A DNA stretch of 64,000 nucleotides. Origin: Eubacteriales Family XIII. Incertae Sedis bacterium. Lineage in GTDB: Bacteria; Bacillota; Clostridia; Peptostreptococcales; Anaerovoracaceae. A program made the position numbers and the translations under genes. Positions 42,800 through 51,038 of the stretch are shown here, one piece after another. The stretch covers positions 1 to 64,000 of the forward strand of contig JAISKC010000053.1 of the NCBI GenBank assembly GCA_031261345.1, written 5' to 3'. The notes below the pieces were generated by a model. That model did no database searches, was not told the origin of the DNA, and saw nothing but the letters and a program-made list of their open reading frames with translations. How positions within the stretch are numbered: the first letter of the stretch is position 1; each line of letters starts with the position of its first letter.

Positions 42800-42828
42800 T
42801 GGATTCTGCGACTTCGCGCAGAATGACA
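42800..42828 (-). repeat. Family A variant repeat
   Basis: TGGATTCTGCGACTTCGCGC then AGAATGACA: same ends as family A, different stem (TTCTGCG/CGCAGAA). Confidence 0.65.
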
Positions 42829-42855
42829 TAGCAAATTGCAGGATGACATTATAAT

Positions 42856-43530
42856 TTACTTCGCTGGTTTGTACTTCTTTAGGTAGGCTCTGATGGCTTC
42901 GGCTTTGTCCGGAGCCGTTTTGCTTAGTTTATCGGCGATTTCTTCTGCGTCCACTATTGAAAATACGGGGAAGTTCATCTCTCTGCTCGCCTCAACCACG
43001 GCACTGAGTTCGCCCTGCCCACGCTCTTTTCTATCGACGGCGATGAGCGAGCCGATGATATTTGCACCTTCTATCGAAGCGATGAGCGGCACGACTTCCC
43101 TGAGTGCGGTGCCGGCTGTCATCACGTCGTCCACAATCAAAACATTTGAGCCGGCTGTCGGAACCAGTCCAACGAGGTTTCCGCCCTCACCGTGATCCTT
43201 TGCCTCCTTGCGATTGAAGCAATACCCAACATCTATCCCAAAGTCCTTAGCCAAAGCGATACTTGTAGTAACGGCAAGAGGGATACCCTTGTAAGCAGAC
43301 CCAAAAATGACATCGGGAAGCGAAGTGATAAGCCCACTCTCCTTCGCATCTACGATAGCCGCCGCATAGTAGGACCCGAGCTCAGAAATAAGAAGCCCTG
43401 TGTTGAACTTGCCGGTATTCACCATATAGGGAGACTGCCGCCCACTCTTCAAAGTGAAATCTCCAAAGGTAAGAGCTCCCGAAGAAAGCAAAAACGAAAC
43501 AAACGAACCCTTATAATCATTAGTGCTCAT
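42856..43530 (-). CDS. pyrE: Orotate phosphoribosyltransferase
   Basis: Joins orotate to PRPP giving OMP. 224 residues. Phosphate-binding FGSAYKGIPLAVTTS, and the PRPP loop VLIVDDVMTAGTALREVVPL. CFNRKEAKDHGEGG is the flexible loop. Overlaps pyrD by 11 bases; last gene of the pyr operon. Confidence 0.97.
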   Translation of the reverse strand: MSTNDYKGSFVSFLLSSGALTFGDFTLKSGRQSPYMVNTGKFNTGLLISELGSYYAAAIVDAKESGLITSLPDVIFGSAYKGIPLAVTTSIALAKDFGIDVGYCFNRKEAKDHGEGGNLVGLVPTAGSNVLIVDDVMTAGTALREVVPLIASIEGANIIGSLIAVDRKERGQGELSAVVEASREMNFPVFSIVDAEEIADKLSKTAPDKAEAIRAYLKKYKPAK

Positions 43531-44425
43531 AATTCCTCCTTAGCAGCTCCAAAGTCTGCTCATCGTGCAGAAGCTCCGTCAGCTCCGACAAAATATCAAT
43601 AGGGGCTACGGGATTGATCAGCGCCGCAGTGCCAACGGCAACAGCCCGCGCACCGGCAAGCAAGAACTCAAGCGCGTCCGCCCCCGTCATGATACCGCCC
43701 ATGCCGATGACGGGCAAAGACACGGCGCGGGAGACCTGATAGACCATGCGAACAGCGACAGGTTTCACAGCCGGACCGGAAAGCCCGCCGGTACCGTTCG
43801 CGAGGACAGGTTGGCCGGTTCGAAGATCGATCCTCATGCCCAAAAGTGTATTTATCAAAGAAATCGCGTCCGCTCCTGCTTCCTCAACGGAGCGAGCAAT
43901 GGCGGAAATATCCGTTACATTCGGGGTGAGCTTCACAATCAGCGGCTTCCGTGTGAGCTTTCGAACTTCCCGAACGAGCTCAGCTGCAAGATTTGCATCG
44001 GTTCCAAACCCGATACCGCCGCAGGAAATGTTCGGGCAGGAGATGTTCAGCTCAAGCATATCGACATCGGTCCCATCAAGTTTGGATACGACCTCAAGAT
44101 ATTCGTCCACACTATGACCGCAAACATTGCAAATTACCGTAGCTCCCAAATCCTTCAAAGCGCGAAGCTCGCCTGTGATGTAGTCATCGACACCCTTGTT
44201 CTCGAGGCCGACGGAATTCAGCATTCCTCCATAGGTCTCCGCTATTCGAGGTGTTGGGTTTCCCTCCCAAGGCAAAGGAGCGACACCCTTCGTAGTTACT
44301 GCCCCCAAAAGACTTGGATCATAAAAACCTGTGGTATACTGCCCACTGAAAGTCCCTGAAGCCGTAGTGACGGGATTCTTCCATGTAACCCCCGCAATAT
44401 TCACACTCAAATCAAAATTTTTCAT
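43520..44425 (-). CDS. pyrD: Dihydroorotate dehydrogenase, class 1B catalytic subunit
   Basis: FMN subunit that works with PyrK and uses NAD+. 301 residues. TTASGTFSGQYTTGF, GGMLNSVGLENKGVD and ELNISCPNISCGG carry the catalytic Cys region (class 1 uses Cys, class 2 Ser); GMGGIMTGADALEFLLAGA binds FMN phosphate. Confidence 0.96.
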   Translation of the reverse strand: MKNFDLSVNIAGVTWKNPVTTASGTFSGQYTTGFYDPSLLGAVTTKGVAPLPWEGNPTPRIAETYGGMLNSVGLENKGVDDYITGELRALKDLGATVICNVCGHSVDEYLEVVSKLDGTDVDMLELNISCPNISCGGIGFGTDANLAAELVREVRKLTRKPLIVKLTPNVTDISAIARSVEEAGADAISLINTLLGMRIDLRTGQPVLANGTGGLSGPAVKPVAVRMVYQVSRAVSLPVIGMGGIMTGADALEFLLAGARAVAVGTAALINPVAPIDILSELTELLHDEQTLELLRRNYEH

Positions 44426-44442
44426 CTATCACCAAACTATTA

Positions 44443-45312
44443 TCACCAAACTATTTTCTCGGCGGGAAATACGGGCCCATCGACGCAGACCTTCCTGCGC
44501 AAAAGTCCGGCGCCAGTACCATCGGCGTTTTCATCAGCCTTCACCTCAATCGAGCAGCCGACGCAGGCTCCGTAGCCGCAACCCATACGAGCCTCAAGCG
44601 AAGCCCGAAGAGGAATACTCAGCTCCTCGCACCAAGAAGCTACGGTCTTCATCATAGGCTGAGGTCCGCAGGTCAGAGCGCACGTCCCTGCCTCACTCGA
44701 AAGGCCCCGCGTATCAAACTCCGTATTCAGCAGATCGACAACGGTTCCTACCCGTCCCCCTGAAGAAGCAAGCGGAATAGTATCAGAAATCGCATGAACA
44801 TGGACACCGAAAGCTTCAAACTCACGGAGATACCAAGGCTCGGCAGGAAATCCCAGATATGCACTAATTTTCTTAGGCATGTCCGCAACAAAATGTCCAT
44901 CCGCAAGCACCCTAGCCGCAAACAATAGAGGCGCAACACCGAGTCCTCCTCCGATCAAAAGTACCTCATCTCTCGGGCCGTATGAATTATCATAAAAAAA
45001 GCCGTTGCCGTGCGGCCCGAAAATCTCCAAAAAAACGCCGTCAACAGTAGGCTCTTCCCCGTATCCAATCAAACGGCTAAGCTCCAAAGTCCCCTCACCG
45101 ACCACGGCATAGACAAGGGTGAGCACCTCATTCTCCATGTCCGAATCACAAATGCTGATAGGTCTTGGCAAAAGCAAATCCTCGCGCGGCAAATAAACAT
45201 TCACAAACTGCCCTGGCAGCACGGCGTCCACAAGCAAAGGAGCGTCCACCTTCATCTCGAAAACGCCCTCGGAGACTTCCCTGTTACTGATTATCCGATA
45301 ATTGTTTCTCAT
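44443..45312 (-). CDS. pyrK: Dihydroorotate dehydrogenase electron transfer subunit
   Basis: FAD and [2Fe-2S] subunit passing electrons from PyrD to NAD+. 289 residues from ATG 45312, sharing ATGA with the pyrF stop; the longer upstream frame lies in pyrF. FAD site LLPRPISICDSD, NAD site LLIGGGLGVAPLLFAA, cluster cysteines in MGCGYGACVGCSIEV and a last Cys in RRKVCVDGPVF. The end carries a tandem 14-base duplication (ATAGTTTGGTGATA), one copy after the stop. Confidence 0.95.
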   Translation of the reverse strand: MRNNYRIISNREVSEGVFEMKVDAPLLVDAVLPGQFVNVYLPREDLLLPRPISICDSDMENEVLTLVYAVVGEGTLELSRLIGYGEEPTVDGVFLEIFGPHGNGFFYDNSYGPRDEVLLIGGGLGVAPLLFAARVLADGHFVADMPKKISAYLGFPAEPWYLREFEAFGVHVHAISDTIPLASSGGRVGTVVDLLNTEFDTRGLSSEAGTCALTCGPQPMMKTVASWCEELSIPLRASLEARMGCGYGACVGCSIEVKADENADGTGAGLLRRKVCVDGPVFPAEKIVW

Positions 45313-46226
45313 AGCACAGAGTTGAGGTCGTCCCTCATGGAAATGGCCGCCGCCCGCGCCGCTTCGCCAACACTCGCACCAGAAGAATTCTTCCACGCAC
45401 CGATGATTCCGCGCGAGGAATTCACGATACAGCCCCTGCCATTTTTGTCAAAAAAGCCGCGAAGATCGGCCGCCGAACCGCCCTGCGCACCGTAGCCTGG
45501 CACGAGGAAAAACGTGTTGTCCATCGTGTGCCTGAGCCGCTCGCCCTCCTCAGGGTGAGTCGCCCCGACAACCGCGCCAATCTTGCTGTAGCCGTATTTG
45601 CCGACAAAATCCTTGCCCCAGTGGTTGACGAGGCCGCCAACGTATTCGTAGAGCGGAAGCGTGCCGAGCGTCGTATATGCTATAGGCAAATCTTGGATAT
45701 CCTTACTGCTCTTGTTACTCGTCTTCACGAGCATGAAAATACCTCGCTCGAGTTCGGAAAGGACCTTCGCAAACGGCTCGATGCTGTCGTAGCCGAGGTA
45801 GGGATTTAGCGTAACAAAGTCCTCGCACCAGACCTTGAAATCGTGGCCGGCCGCGTGGGTGAAGCCGATGTGGGTTGCGTATGACTCAGCCGTCGAGCCG
45901 ATGTCGCCGCGCTTGATGTCGCCGATGACTATCAGCCCCTTTGACTTCGCATATTTCACGGTCTCGATGTAGGCGCCTATGCCCTCATAGCCGAGTGCTT
46001 CGTAGAAGGCTATGTTTGGTTTCACCGCTGGCACGATGTCTGCGATGGCATCGATTATCTCGCAACCGAACCTGAAGTAGGCGGTGGCGACAGCCATTTT
46101 GTTCAGCTCAACCTCTTCTACAGCCTCCTTGATGTAAGACTCGGGAACGACGCCCTCCGTGGGATCTAAGCCGACCACCACGGGACTTTTCAGCTCGTCT
46201 ATCCGTTCAATTAACCTGTCTATCAT
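45309..46226 (-). CDS. pyrF: Orotidine 5'-phosphate decarboxylase
   Basis: Makes UMP from OMP. 305 residues, the longer group 2 type. VVVGLDPTEGVVPE near 16, catalytic KGLIVIGDIKRGDIGSTAES (Asp-Lys-Asp), and FLVPGYGAQGGSAADLRGFF. Confidence 0.96.
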   Translation of the reverse strand: MIDRLIERIDELKSPVVVGLDPTEGVVPESYIKEAVEEVELNKMAVATAYFRFGCEIIDAIADIVPAVKPNIAFYEALGYEGIGAYIETVKYAKSKGLIVIGDIKRGDIGSTAESYATHIGFTHAAGHDFKVWCEDFVTLNPYLGYDSIEPFAKVLSELERGIFMLVKTSNKSSKDIQDLPIAYTTLGTLPLYEYVGGLVNHWGKDFVGKYGYSKIGAVVGATHPEEGERLRHTMDNTFFLVPGYGAQGGSAADLRGFFDKNGRGCIVNSSRGIIGAWKNSSGASVGEAARAAAISMRDDLNSVL

Positions 46227-46284
46227 AAATAATTACTCCCATGCATTTATGCATTACATAATAAATATTATGTCAACCGCGTTT

Positions 46285-47529
46285 TTATAACGCCGAATAC
46301 GTTACATTTCCGCCGCAAATTGTCAGAAGCACCTTACCGCAGACCTTCTTGCCGCCGAAAGGCGAATTCTTCCCTTTTGATACAAACTTTTCGGTGTCTA
46401 TTTCATATTCCTCGGTCGTGTCGAACAGCACCAAATCAAGGTCCTTCCCAAACTCGGAGGCGTGTGGCGGAGTTAGGCCCAAAATCCTCTCTGGCACATC
46501 GCAAAGCTTCTGCACCAAAGCCTCAAGCGTCAGATAACCGGACTTCACCAAAGCCGTATAGCTCACCGAAAATGCGGTCTCAAGCCCACTCACCCCGTTC
46601 GGCGCGGCATCGTAGCCGAGAGCCTTCAGCGAAAGCTCGTGCGGCGCATGGTCGGTCGCAATCACATCGATAGTATCGTCAAGAAGCCCTATTATTATCG
46701 CCTGCCTGTCCTCGTCCGTGCCGAGCGGCGGATTCATCTTCGCAAGTGCTCCCCACTCGCCCAGACGGCCTACATCAGAAGCCGTCAAAGAGAAGTAATG
46801 AGGTGCGGTCTCGCAGGTAATCGGGACGCCGCTCGCCTTCGCTGCCCTGATGAGCTCGACGCTGCCCTTCCTGCTCACATGCTGTATATGAAACCGAGCT
46901 CCGGTCTTTCTCGCGAGTTCGATGTCCCGTGCAATTATCTCTTCTTCGGGCTCGGCGTGATCCATTATCAGAAGCCCTCTTTTCGAGGCTTCGTAGCAGA
47001 CCCGTTCCATCAATGCCTCGTCCCTCAGGCTCTTGCCGTCCTCTGTGAGTGCCGCAATTCCGTGCCCCGTCAGCTCCTTTGAAAGCGTCTCTGCGGCGTC
47101 CATTCCTTCGATATCCGAAAGCTCTAATCCGGCTTGCCCTTTGCTCAGCGCACCCGCCACCAAGACGCGGACGAGCTTCGCCTGCCTGCCTTTTCTGTCA
47201 ACTTCAAGAAGAGTATCCGCATTGTCTATCGGCGGCACGGTGTTCGGCATGCAGACGACGGTAGTAAATCCGCCCTTCGCCGCAGCCATAACGCCTGTCT
47301 CAATCGTCTCCTTGTCCGTCTGCCCTGGCTCCCTGAAATGAACGTGCATATCGACAAAGCCTCTCGAGGCAACGCAACCGTCAAGATCGAGTATGTCATC
47401 GGCAGCAATCCTATCCGAATTTATGTGCCGGTCTTCCGCTATCTCAGCCACTTTCCCGTCCAGAATTAGCAGGTCAAAAAAGTAGCTTTGATGACCGAAA
47501 ATTTTAATATTCCTTATAAGTTTGTTCAT
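46285..47529 (-). CDS. pyrC: Dihydroorotase
   Basis: Zinc enzyme cyclising carbamoyl-aspartate, type I (PyrC of Gram-positives). 414 residues. Metal motif FVDMHVHFREPGQTDKETIE; TDHAPHELSLKALGYD near 300; FHIQHVSRKGSVELIRAAK. Single domain, intact. Confidence 0.96.
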   Translation of the reverse strand: MNKLIRNIKIFGHQSYFFDLLILDGKVAEIAEDRHINSDRIAADDILDLDGCVASRGFVDMHVHFREPGQTDKETIETGVMAAAKGGFTTVVCMPNTVPPIDNADTLLEVDRKGRQAKLVRVLVAGALSKGQAGLELSDIEGMDAAETLSKELTGHGIAALTEDGKSLRDEALMERVCYEASKRGLLIMDHAEPEEEIIARDIELARKTGARFHIQHVSRKGSVELIRAAKASGVPITCETAPHYFSLTASDVGRLGEWGALAKMNPPLGTDEDRQAIIIGLLDDTIDVIATDHAPHELSLKALGYDAAPNGVSGLETAFSVSYTALVKSGYLTLEALVQKLCDVPERILGLTPPHASEFGKDLDLVLFDTTEEYEIDTEKFVSKGKNSPFGGKKVCGKVLLTICGGNVTYSAL

Positions 47530-47608
47530 GTAATGCCAAGCCTCCTAAAAAGTCAACGAACTCGCCTCACCCATCATTATATTCAAATGATAATTTTATA
47601 ATCTTATT

Positions 47609-48031
47609 TTACACCTTTATTATCTCATCGCAATACTCACAGCGATATTCTTCCGTTTTTGGGTCAACCAAGTGGAAAATGTGCGGGATAGACGGCTCGA
47701 CCGATGTAACGCAGCGGGGATTTTTGCACTTTATGACGTCCACAACCCTCTCGGGTAGGCTAAGTTTGATTTTCTTGGTAATCACGTGATTTTGAATAAT
47801 GTTCACGGTGGCTGTGTGATCCAAGAGCCCGAGCGCCGTGAGGTCAATCCACTCGCTGTTCTCAATTTTGATGATATCCTTGCGTTCGTGCTTGCCCGAC
47901 GACGCATTCATGATGAGCGCAACCGTGTTTTTCGTCGTGTCTATTCCCAGTTTTTCCAGTACCTTGAGCCCGTTTCCGACCCTGATATGGTCTATCACTA
48001 TGCCGTTTTCTATACTATTAACAACAACCAT
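47609..48031 (-). CDS. pyrI: Aspartate carbamoyltransferase regulatory chain
   Basis: 140 residues; nucleotide-binding N-domain (IENGIVIDHIRVGNGLKVLE) and a zinc domain with CKNPRC and CEYCDEI. Its presence means the ATCase is the allosteric PyrBI type, inhibited by CTP or UTP. Confidence 0.96.
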   Translation of the reverse strand: MVVVNSIENGIVIDHIRVGNGLKVLEKLGIDTTKNTVALIMNASSGKHERKDIIKIENSEWIDLTALGLLDHTATVNIIQNHVITKKIKLSLPERVVDVIKCKNPRCVTSVEPSIPHIFHLVDPKTEEYRCEYCDEIIKV

Positions 48032-48043
48032 AGGTGCCTCCTC

Positions 48044-48973
48044 CTATTCTATACCGAGTAATGACAGGATCAGAGCCATCCGCACGAACATGCCATTCTT
48101 CGCCTGCTCGAAATAGACCGCTCTTGGGTCGCTATCCACCTCGACTGCAATCTCGTTCACACGCGGAAGCGGATGGAGAACTATCATATCTTCCTTCGCA
48201 TAACTCATCTTGTCATTGTCGAGAATATACCTGTCTTTCAGCCGTATATAGTCTTCTTCGTTGAAGAATCTCTCCCGCTGAACCCTCGTCATGTAGAGGA
48301 TGTCAAGCTCCTTCATCGCCCCTTGCATATCCGTGGTTTCAACGAACGTGCTACCGTTGCCCGATTGAATATCGTATTTGACAAAATCGGGAACTTTAAG
48401 CTCCTCAGGGGACATCAAAACAAATTTGATATTCGGATAAATCTTCATCGCATTTATGAGGCTGTGCACCGTGCGCCCAAATTTGAGATCGCCGGCCAGC
48501 CCAATGGTGAGGTTGTCAAGCCTACCCATCTTCCGCCTGATGGTGAGCATGTCGGTCAACGTCTGCGTCGGATGATGATGGCCCCCGTCGCCCGCATTGA
48601 TCAGCGGCACATTCGAGTGAATAGCCCCAATTCTCGCAGAACCTTCCTTCGGATGTCTCATGGCTATGATGTCTGAGTAACAAGCCACGGTTCTGACGGT
48701 GTCCGCTATGCTCTCACCCTTCATCGCCGAGCTTGAACCGGCCTCCGAAAACCCTATCACCTGCCCACCGAGCCTGAGCATAGCTGCCTCAAACGAAAGG
48801 CGGGTCCTCGTGCTCGGCTCGAAGAAGAGCGTCGCAAGAATTTTCCCTACAGCCCTCCTGTCAAAGTCAGCAGGCGCGTCAGCAATAACATCCGCGAGGT
48901 CAAAAAGTCCGGCAAGCTCCTCAGCCGAAAAATCGCCTGGCTCAAGCAAATTACGTCCCAACAAATCCGCCAT
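48044..48973 (-). CDS. pyrB: Aspartate carbamoyltransferase catalytic chain
   Basis: First committed step of pyrimidine synthesis. 309 residues. Carbamoyl-phosphate site [36 protein letters not shown], and the C-terminal [24 protein letters not shown] precedes the ATG. First enzyme gene of pyrBICFKDE. Confidence 0.97.
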   Translation of the reverse strand: MADLLGRNLLEPGDFSAEELAGLFDLADVIADAPADFDRRAVGKILATLFFEPSTRTRLSFEAAMLRLGGQVIGFSEAGSSSAMKGESIADTVRTVACYSDIIAMRHPKEGSARIGAIHSNVPLINAGDGGHHHPTQTLTDMLTIRRKMGRLDNLTIGLAGDLKFGRTVHSLINAMKIYPNIKFVLMSPEELKVPDFVKYDIQSGNGSTFVETTDMQGAMKELDILYMTRVQRERFFNEEDYIRLKDRYILDNDKMSYAKEDMIVLHPLPRVNEIAVEVDSDPRAVYFEQAKNGMFVRMALILSLLGIE

Positions 48974-48999
48974 CAGTCACTCCTCTCATATAAGTAGAC

Positions 49000-49038
49000 A
49001 AAAAAATCTTCAACCGTGTCACACTTTCCTTTAGTGTG
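49000..49038 (-). promoter_or_regulatory. Second leader hairpin and T-tract before pyrB
   Basis: CACACT-(7)-AGTGTG (49020-49038), 13 bases, then seven Ts (49000-49006) on the minus strand, 27 bases before pyrB. The distance from stem to T-tract is too long for a canonical terminator, so its role is uncertain. Confidence 0.4.
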
Positions 49039-49042
49039 GCAG

Positions 49043-49168
49043 CTACATTCTCCAATGATTTTTTTCCTTTGGCAAAAAAAATCTTCCACAATGGGAAGAA
49101 AATCGGTCGTCAATGCACTCACCGCGCATCATTATCACACTATTGTATCTAAACACATCATTTGGCAT
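49043..49168 (-). CDS. Pyrimidine operon leader peptide (candidate)
   Basis: A 41-codon ORF starting ATG 49168, nine bases after AGGAG, 24 bases downstream of the -10 box, and ending TAG 69 bases before pyrB. Peptide begins MPNDVFRYNSVIMMRGECID and includes GRFFLPKEKNHW. The T8 run that follows the leader hairpin is translated as Phe-Phe-Leu. The layout mirrors enterobacterial pyrBI attenuation, where a ribosome on a leader peptide keeps up with RNA polymerase only when UTP is scarce and polymerase pauses on the U-rich stretch. No PyrR box is visible. Confidence 0.5.
   Translation of the reverse strand: MPNDVFRYNSVIMMRGECIDDRFSSHCGRFFLPKEKNHWRM
49074..49099 (-). promoter_or_regulatory. Pause or terminator hairpin in the pyr leader
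   Basis: Minus strand TCTTCC, six-base loop, GGAAGA, then T8. It has the shape of an intrinsic terminator, though weak, inside the leader ORF. Confidence 0.55.
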
Positions 49169-49190
49169 TAATCATGTCTCCTCGCCAAAA

Positions 49191-49220
49191 ATAATACCAC
49201 ATATACACCCCATAGTGAAA
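49191..49220 (-). promoter_or_regulatory. pyr operon promoter
   Basis: TTCACT about 17 bases before TATTAT (49191-49196) on the minus strand, with the leader ribosome binding site 13 bases beyond. The -35 box is poor. Confidence 0.5.
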
Positions 49221-49254
49221 TATTTTTTGATAAAAAATGCAGAATGTAACGTGG

Positions 49255-49374
49255 ATGTGAATATATGTGGTTTACTCGAGAACAAAGGTTCAAATACAGC
49301 AGTAATCTCGAGTAAACGGGGTGTTTTCACATGATTTTACAGTTTTTATGTGAATACGCGTGGTTTACTCGAGA
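49255..49374. repeat. Three copies of a 27-base motif ending GGTTTACTCGAGA
   Basis: Copies at 49255-49281 and 49348-49374 are direct; the middle one (49306-49332) is inverted. The middle can pair with either neighbour over 12 perfect bases (TCTCGAGTAAAC). TTTTTTT follows the third on the plus strand. Lies between the pyr promoter and the surface-protein stop; the gap 49197-49387 has no other feature. Confidence 0.7.
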
Positions 49375-49387
49375 TTTTTTTGATTTT

Positions 49388-50692
49388 CTACTTTTTCTTC
49401 CAGTGGGCGTAATACGTTATGTTCTTTGTCACCTTTGTGGTCTTTGTAATTTTTTTGCCGCCCTTTGCTTTTGTATACCAGCCGAGGAATTTATATCCCG
49501 ACTTTGTTGGAGATTTCAGCGTCCCTATCGTCTTGTTCTTTTCAATCGTTTTCGACGCAATAGATTTGCCTCCCTTTGAATTGAACTTTACGACATAGGT
49601 CTTTGTCCAGTGAGCATAAATCGTATGAGCCTTGGTGGTTTTCACAACGGACGATGACGTAACTTTGCTACCACCGGATTTTGCCGTCCACCAACCTGCA
49701 AACTTGTAGCCGGAGCGTGTCGGCGACGGAAGTGTACTATACTTTGCGCCCACTGTCACGGTTTTGCTAGTAGTTTTCAGAGCCTTGCCACCATTGACAT
49801 GATATGTCAGCGCAACTTTTTGAGGGGCAGTACCAAAAGTGAAATTGTAAATAGCTTCTACGGGTTTATTGTCCGAGATTAAAATTTCGGTATTCACAGG
49901 TGTACTTTTTGATGTGTCAAGTGCATAGCCGTTTGGAGGTGTAACATTAAAACTCATTCCATTGTATTCACTGGAAACAAGCGGGAATAGTATTTTCTGC
50001 CCCACCTTTAAACGAACGGTACCCCCATCGTTCTGGACAGAACCTCCGCCAACCAAGGAAAATTCCTCTGGATATTCCAATATAGCCTGCCCGCCTTCAT
50101 ATGTTACAGTTATTTCTACTTCAAAAAGAGCGTCTGGATTCGGATTCAAATTATCTGTGGTATTTAAGTCTTTCACAGAACCGATACCAAGTACCAATTC
50201 GCTGATACCATCGGGTAATTTGATAGGAGTAATGTTGATATTTGACACCGTTTCGTCGCCGGTGATTTCGATAAAAGTATAATCCTCTCCTGTTGTTCCT
50301 GTAGCACCCTCCTTGTATTGCGTGTAATAATATATCTCTTCAGTTCCCCAATGAGGTGAGGCAGCGATCCTGTACTTCCCTGGCTGAAGTCCGGAAAGCT
50401 CAAATGGACCTGAGCCCCTCATATAATAGCTATCGCCCTCCTCATAATCTTCTCCCTCATAACCATCTTCTCCCTCAATAAGATGCCATGCAAAGACAAC
50501 AAAAGCATCCTCGGGCCCACAGGTCAAATATCCCGTGATTGTTGCTCCTGATAAAGGAACTATTTCTCCGTTATTTCCTTTATCCTCTGCATGTGCTTTT
50601 GCCGGCGCAACCAAGAATATACTGGTTGCGACCAATGCAACAGTCAACAGTATCGCCAACAAGCGACTTTTCAAATTCATTACTTTAGTCAT
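49388..50692 (-). CDS. Secreted surface protein with InlB-type (Flg_new) repeats
   Basis: 434 residues. Signal peptide (LLAILLTVALVATSIFLVAP, cleavage near AKAHA), beta-rich middle with a carboxypeptidase-regulatory-like segment (GPFELSGLQPGKYRIAASP), then two Listeria-Bacteroides repeats: LPSPTRSGYKFAGWWTAKSG and LKSPTKSGYKFLGWYTKAKG (about 310-430). No LPXTG or cell-wall anchor. The ATG is seven bases after AAGGAG. Likely an extracellular adhesin-like protein. Confidence 0.8.
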   Translation of the reverse strand: MTKVMNLKSRLLAILLTVALVATSIFLVAPAKAHAEDKGNNGEIVPLSGATITGYLTCGPEDAFVVFAWHLIEGEDGYEGEDYEEGDSYYMRGSGPFELSGLQPGKYRIAASPHWGTEEIYYYTQYKEGATGTTGEDYTFIEITGDETVSNINITPIKLPDGISELVLGIGSVKDLNTTDNLNPNPDALFEVEITVTYEGGQAILEYPEEFSLVGGGSVQNDGGTVRLKVGQKILFPLVSSEYNGMSFNVTPPNGYALDTSKSTPVNTEILISDNKPVEAIYNFTFGTAPQKVALTYHVNGGKALKTTSKTVTVGAKYSTLPSPTRSGYKFAGWWTAKSGGSKVTSSSVVKTTKAHTIYAHWTKTYVVKFNSKGGKSIASKTIEKNKTIGTLKSPTKSGYKFLGWYTKAKGGKKITKTTKVTKNITYYAHWKKK

Positions 50693-50720
50693 CTCTCTTC
50701 TCCTTTAACTTACAAACCGC

Positions 50721-50757
50721 AAAAAAAATCGGCTAGATGCAAAAGTGCATCCGCCGA
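50721..50757 (-). terminator. Leader terminator before the surface-protein gene
   Basis: Minus strand TCGGC-G-GATGCA-CTTT-TGCATC-TA-GCCGA, followed by eight Ts, 29 bases before the ATG. A strong intrinsic terminator inside the leader, so probably an attenuator. Confidence 0.75.
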
Positions 50758-50787
50758 AACGATTACAATAAAATCTGGAGTGGCTTA

Positions 50788-50795
50788 CCCCCCCC
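50788..50795 (-). promoter_or_regulatory. Eight-G tract upstream of the surface-protein gene
   Basis: Preceded on the minus strand by the AT-rich TATTAAATTCTAAT, so the Gs would be at or near the transcription start. The same arrangement, G-tract then leader terminator, precedes the TerY-type operon. The rest of the gap 50796-50937 is AT-rich with nothing else recognised. Confidence 0.5.
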
Positions 50796-50937
50796 ATTAG
50801 AATTTAATACATTATTTCTAATGTTAGAATATCCTACCATATCATCACCTTCTGAACAAATAAACTAATATTTACATGCTACATTAGTTCCCTGATTTTA
50901 TCAAGCGTTATTAAAACATTCGCTTTTCCTAAATGAC

Positions 50938-50970
50938 TGTCTTGACACTTATCTTTACATCTAGTAAGAT
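50938..50970 (+). promoter_or_regulatory. nadABC-niaR promoter with candidate NiaR operator
   Basis: TTGACA (50942-50947), 17 bases, TAAGAT (50965-50970). The palindrome TGTC-TT-GACA (50938-50947) covers the -35 box. Since the last gene of the operon is the NAD repressor NiaR, this is the natural candidate for its binding site; I infer this from position. Confidence 0.65.
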
Positions 50971-51038
50971 TTGAGGGCTTGATATTGTAGATACTTTAGT
51001 TATTGTGTTATAGAAAAAGCCTTACGGAGAACCATTTG

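Noticed and set aside
49000..49220. PyrR-binding attenuator
   Set aside because: No PyrR anti-antiterminator loop sequence could be found, and no pyrR gene is in the operon.
50693..50800. Cyclic di-GMP riboswitch before the surface-protein gene
   Set aside because: The terminator is convincing but the conserved aptamer elements of GEMM-I or c-di-GMP-II are not visible.
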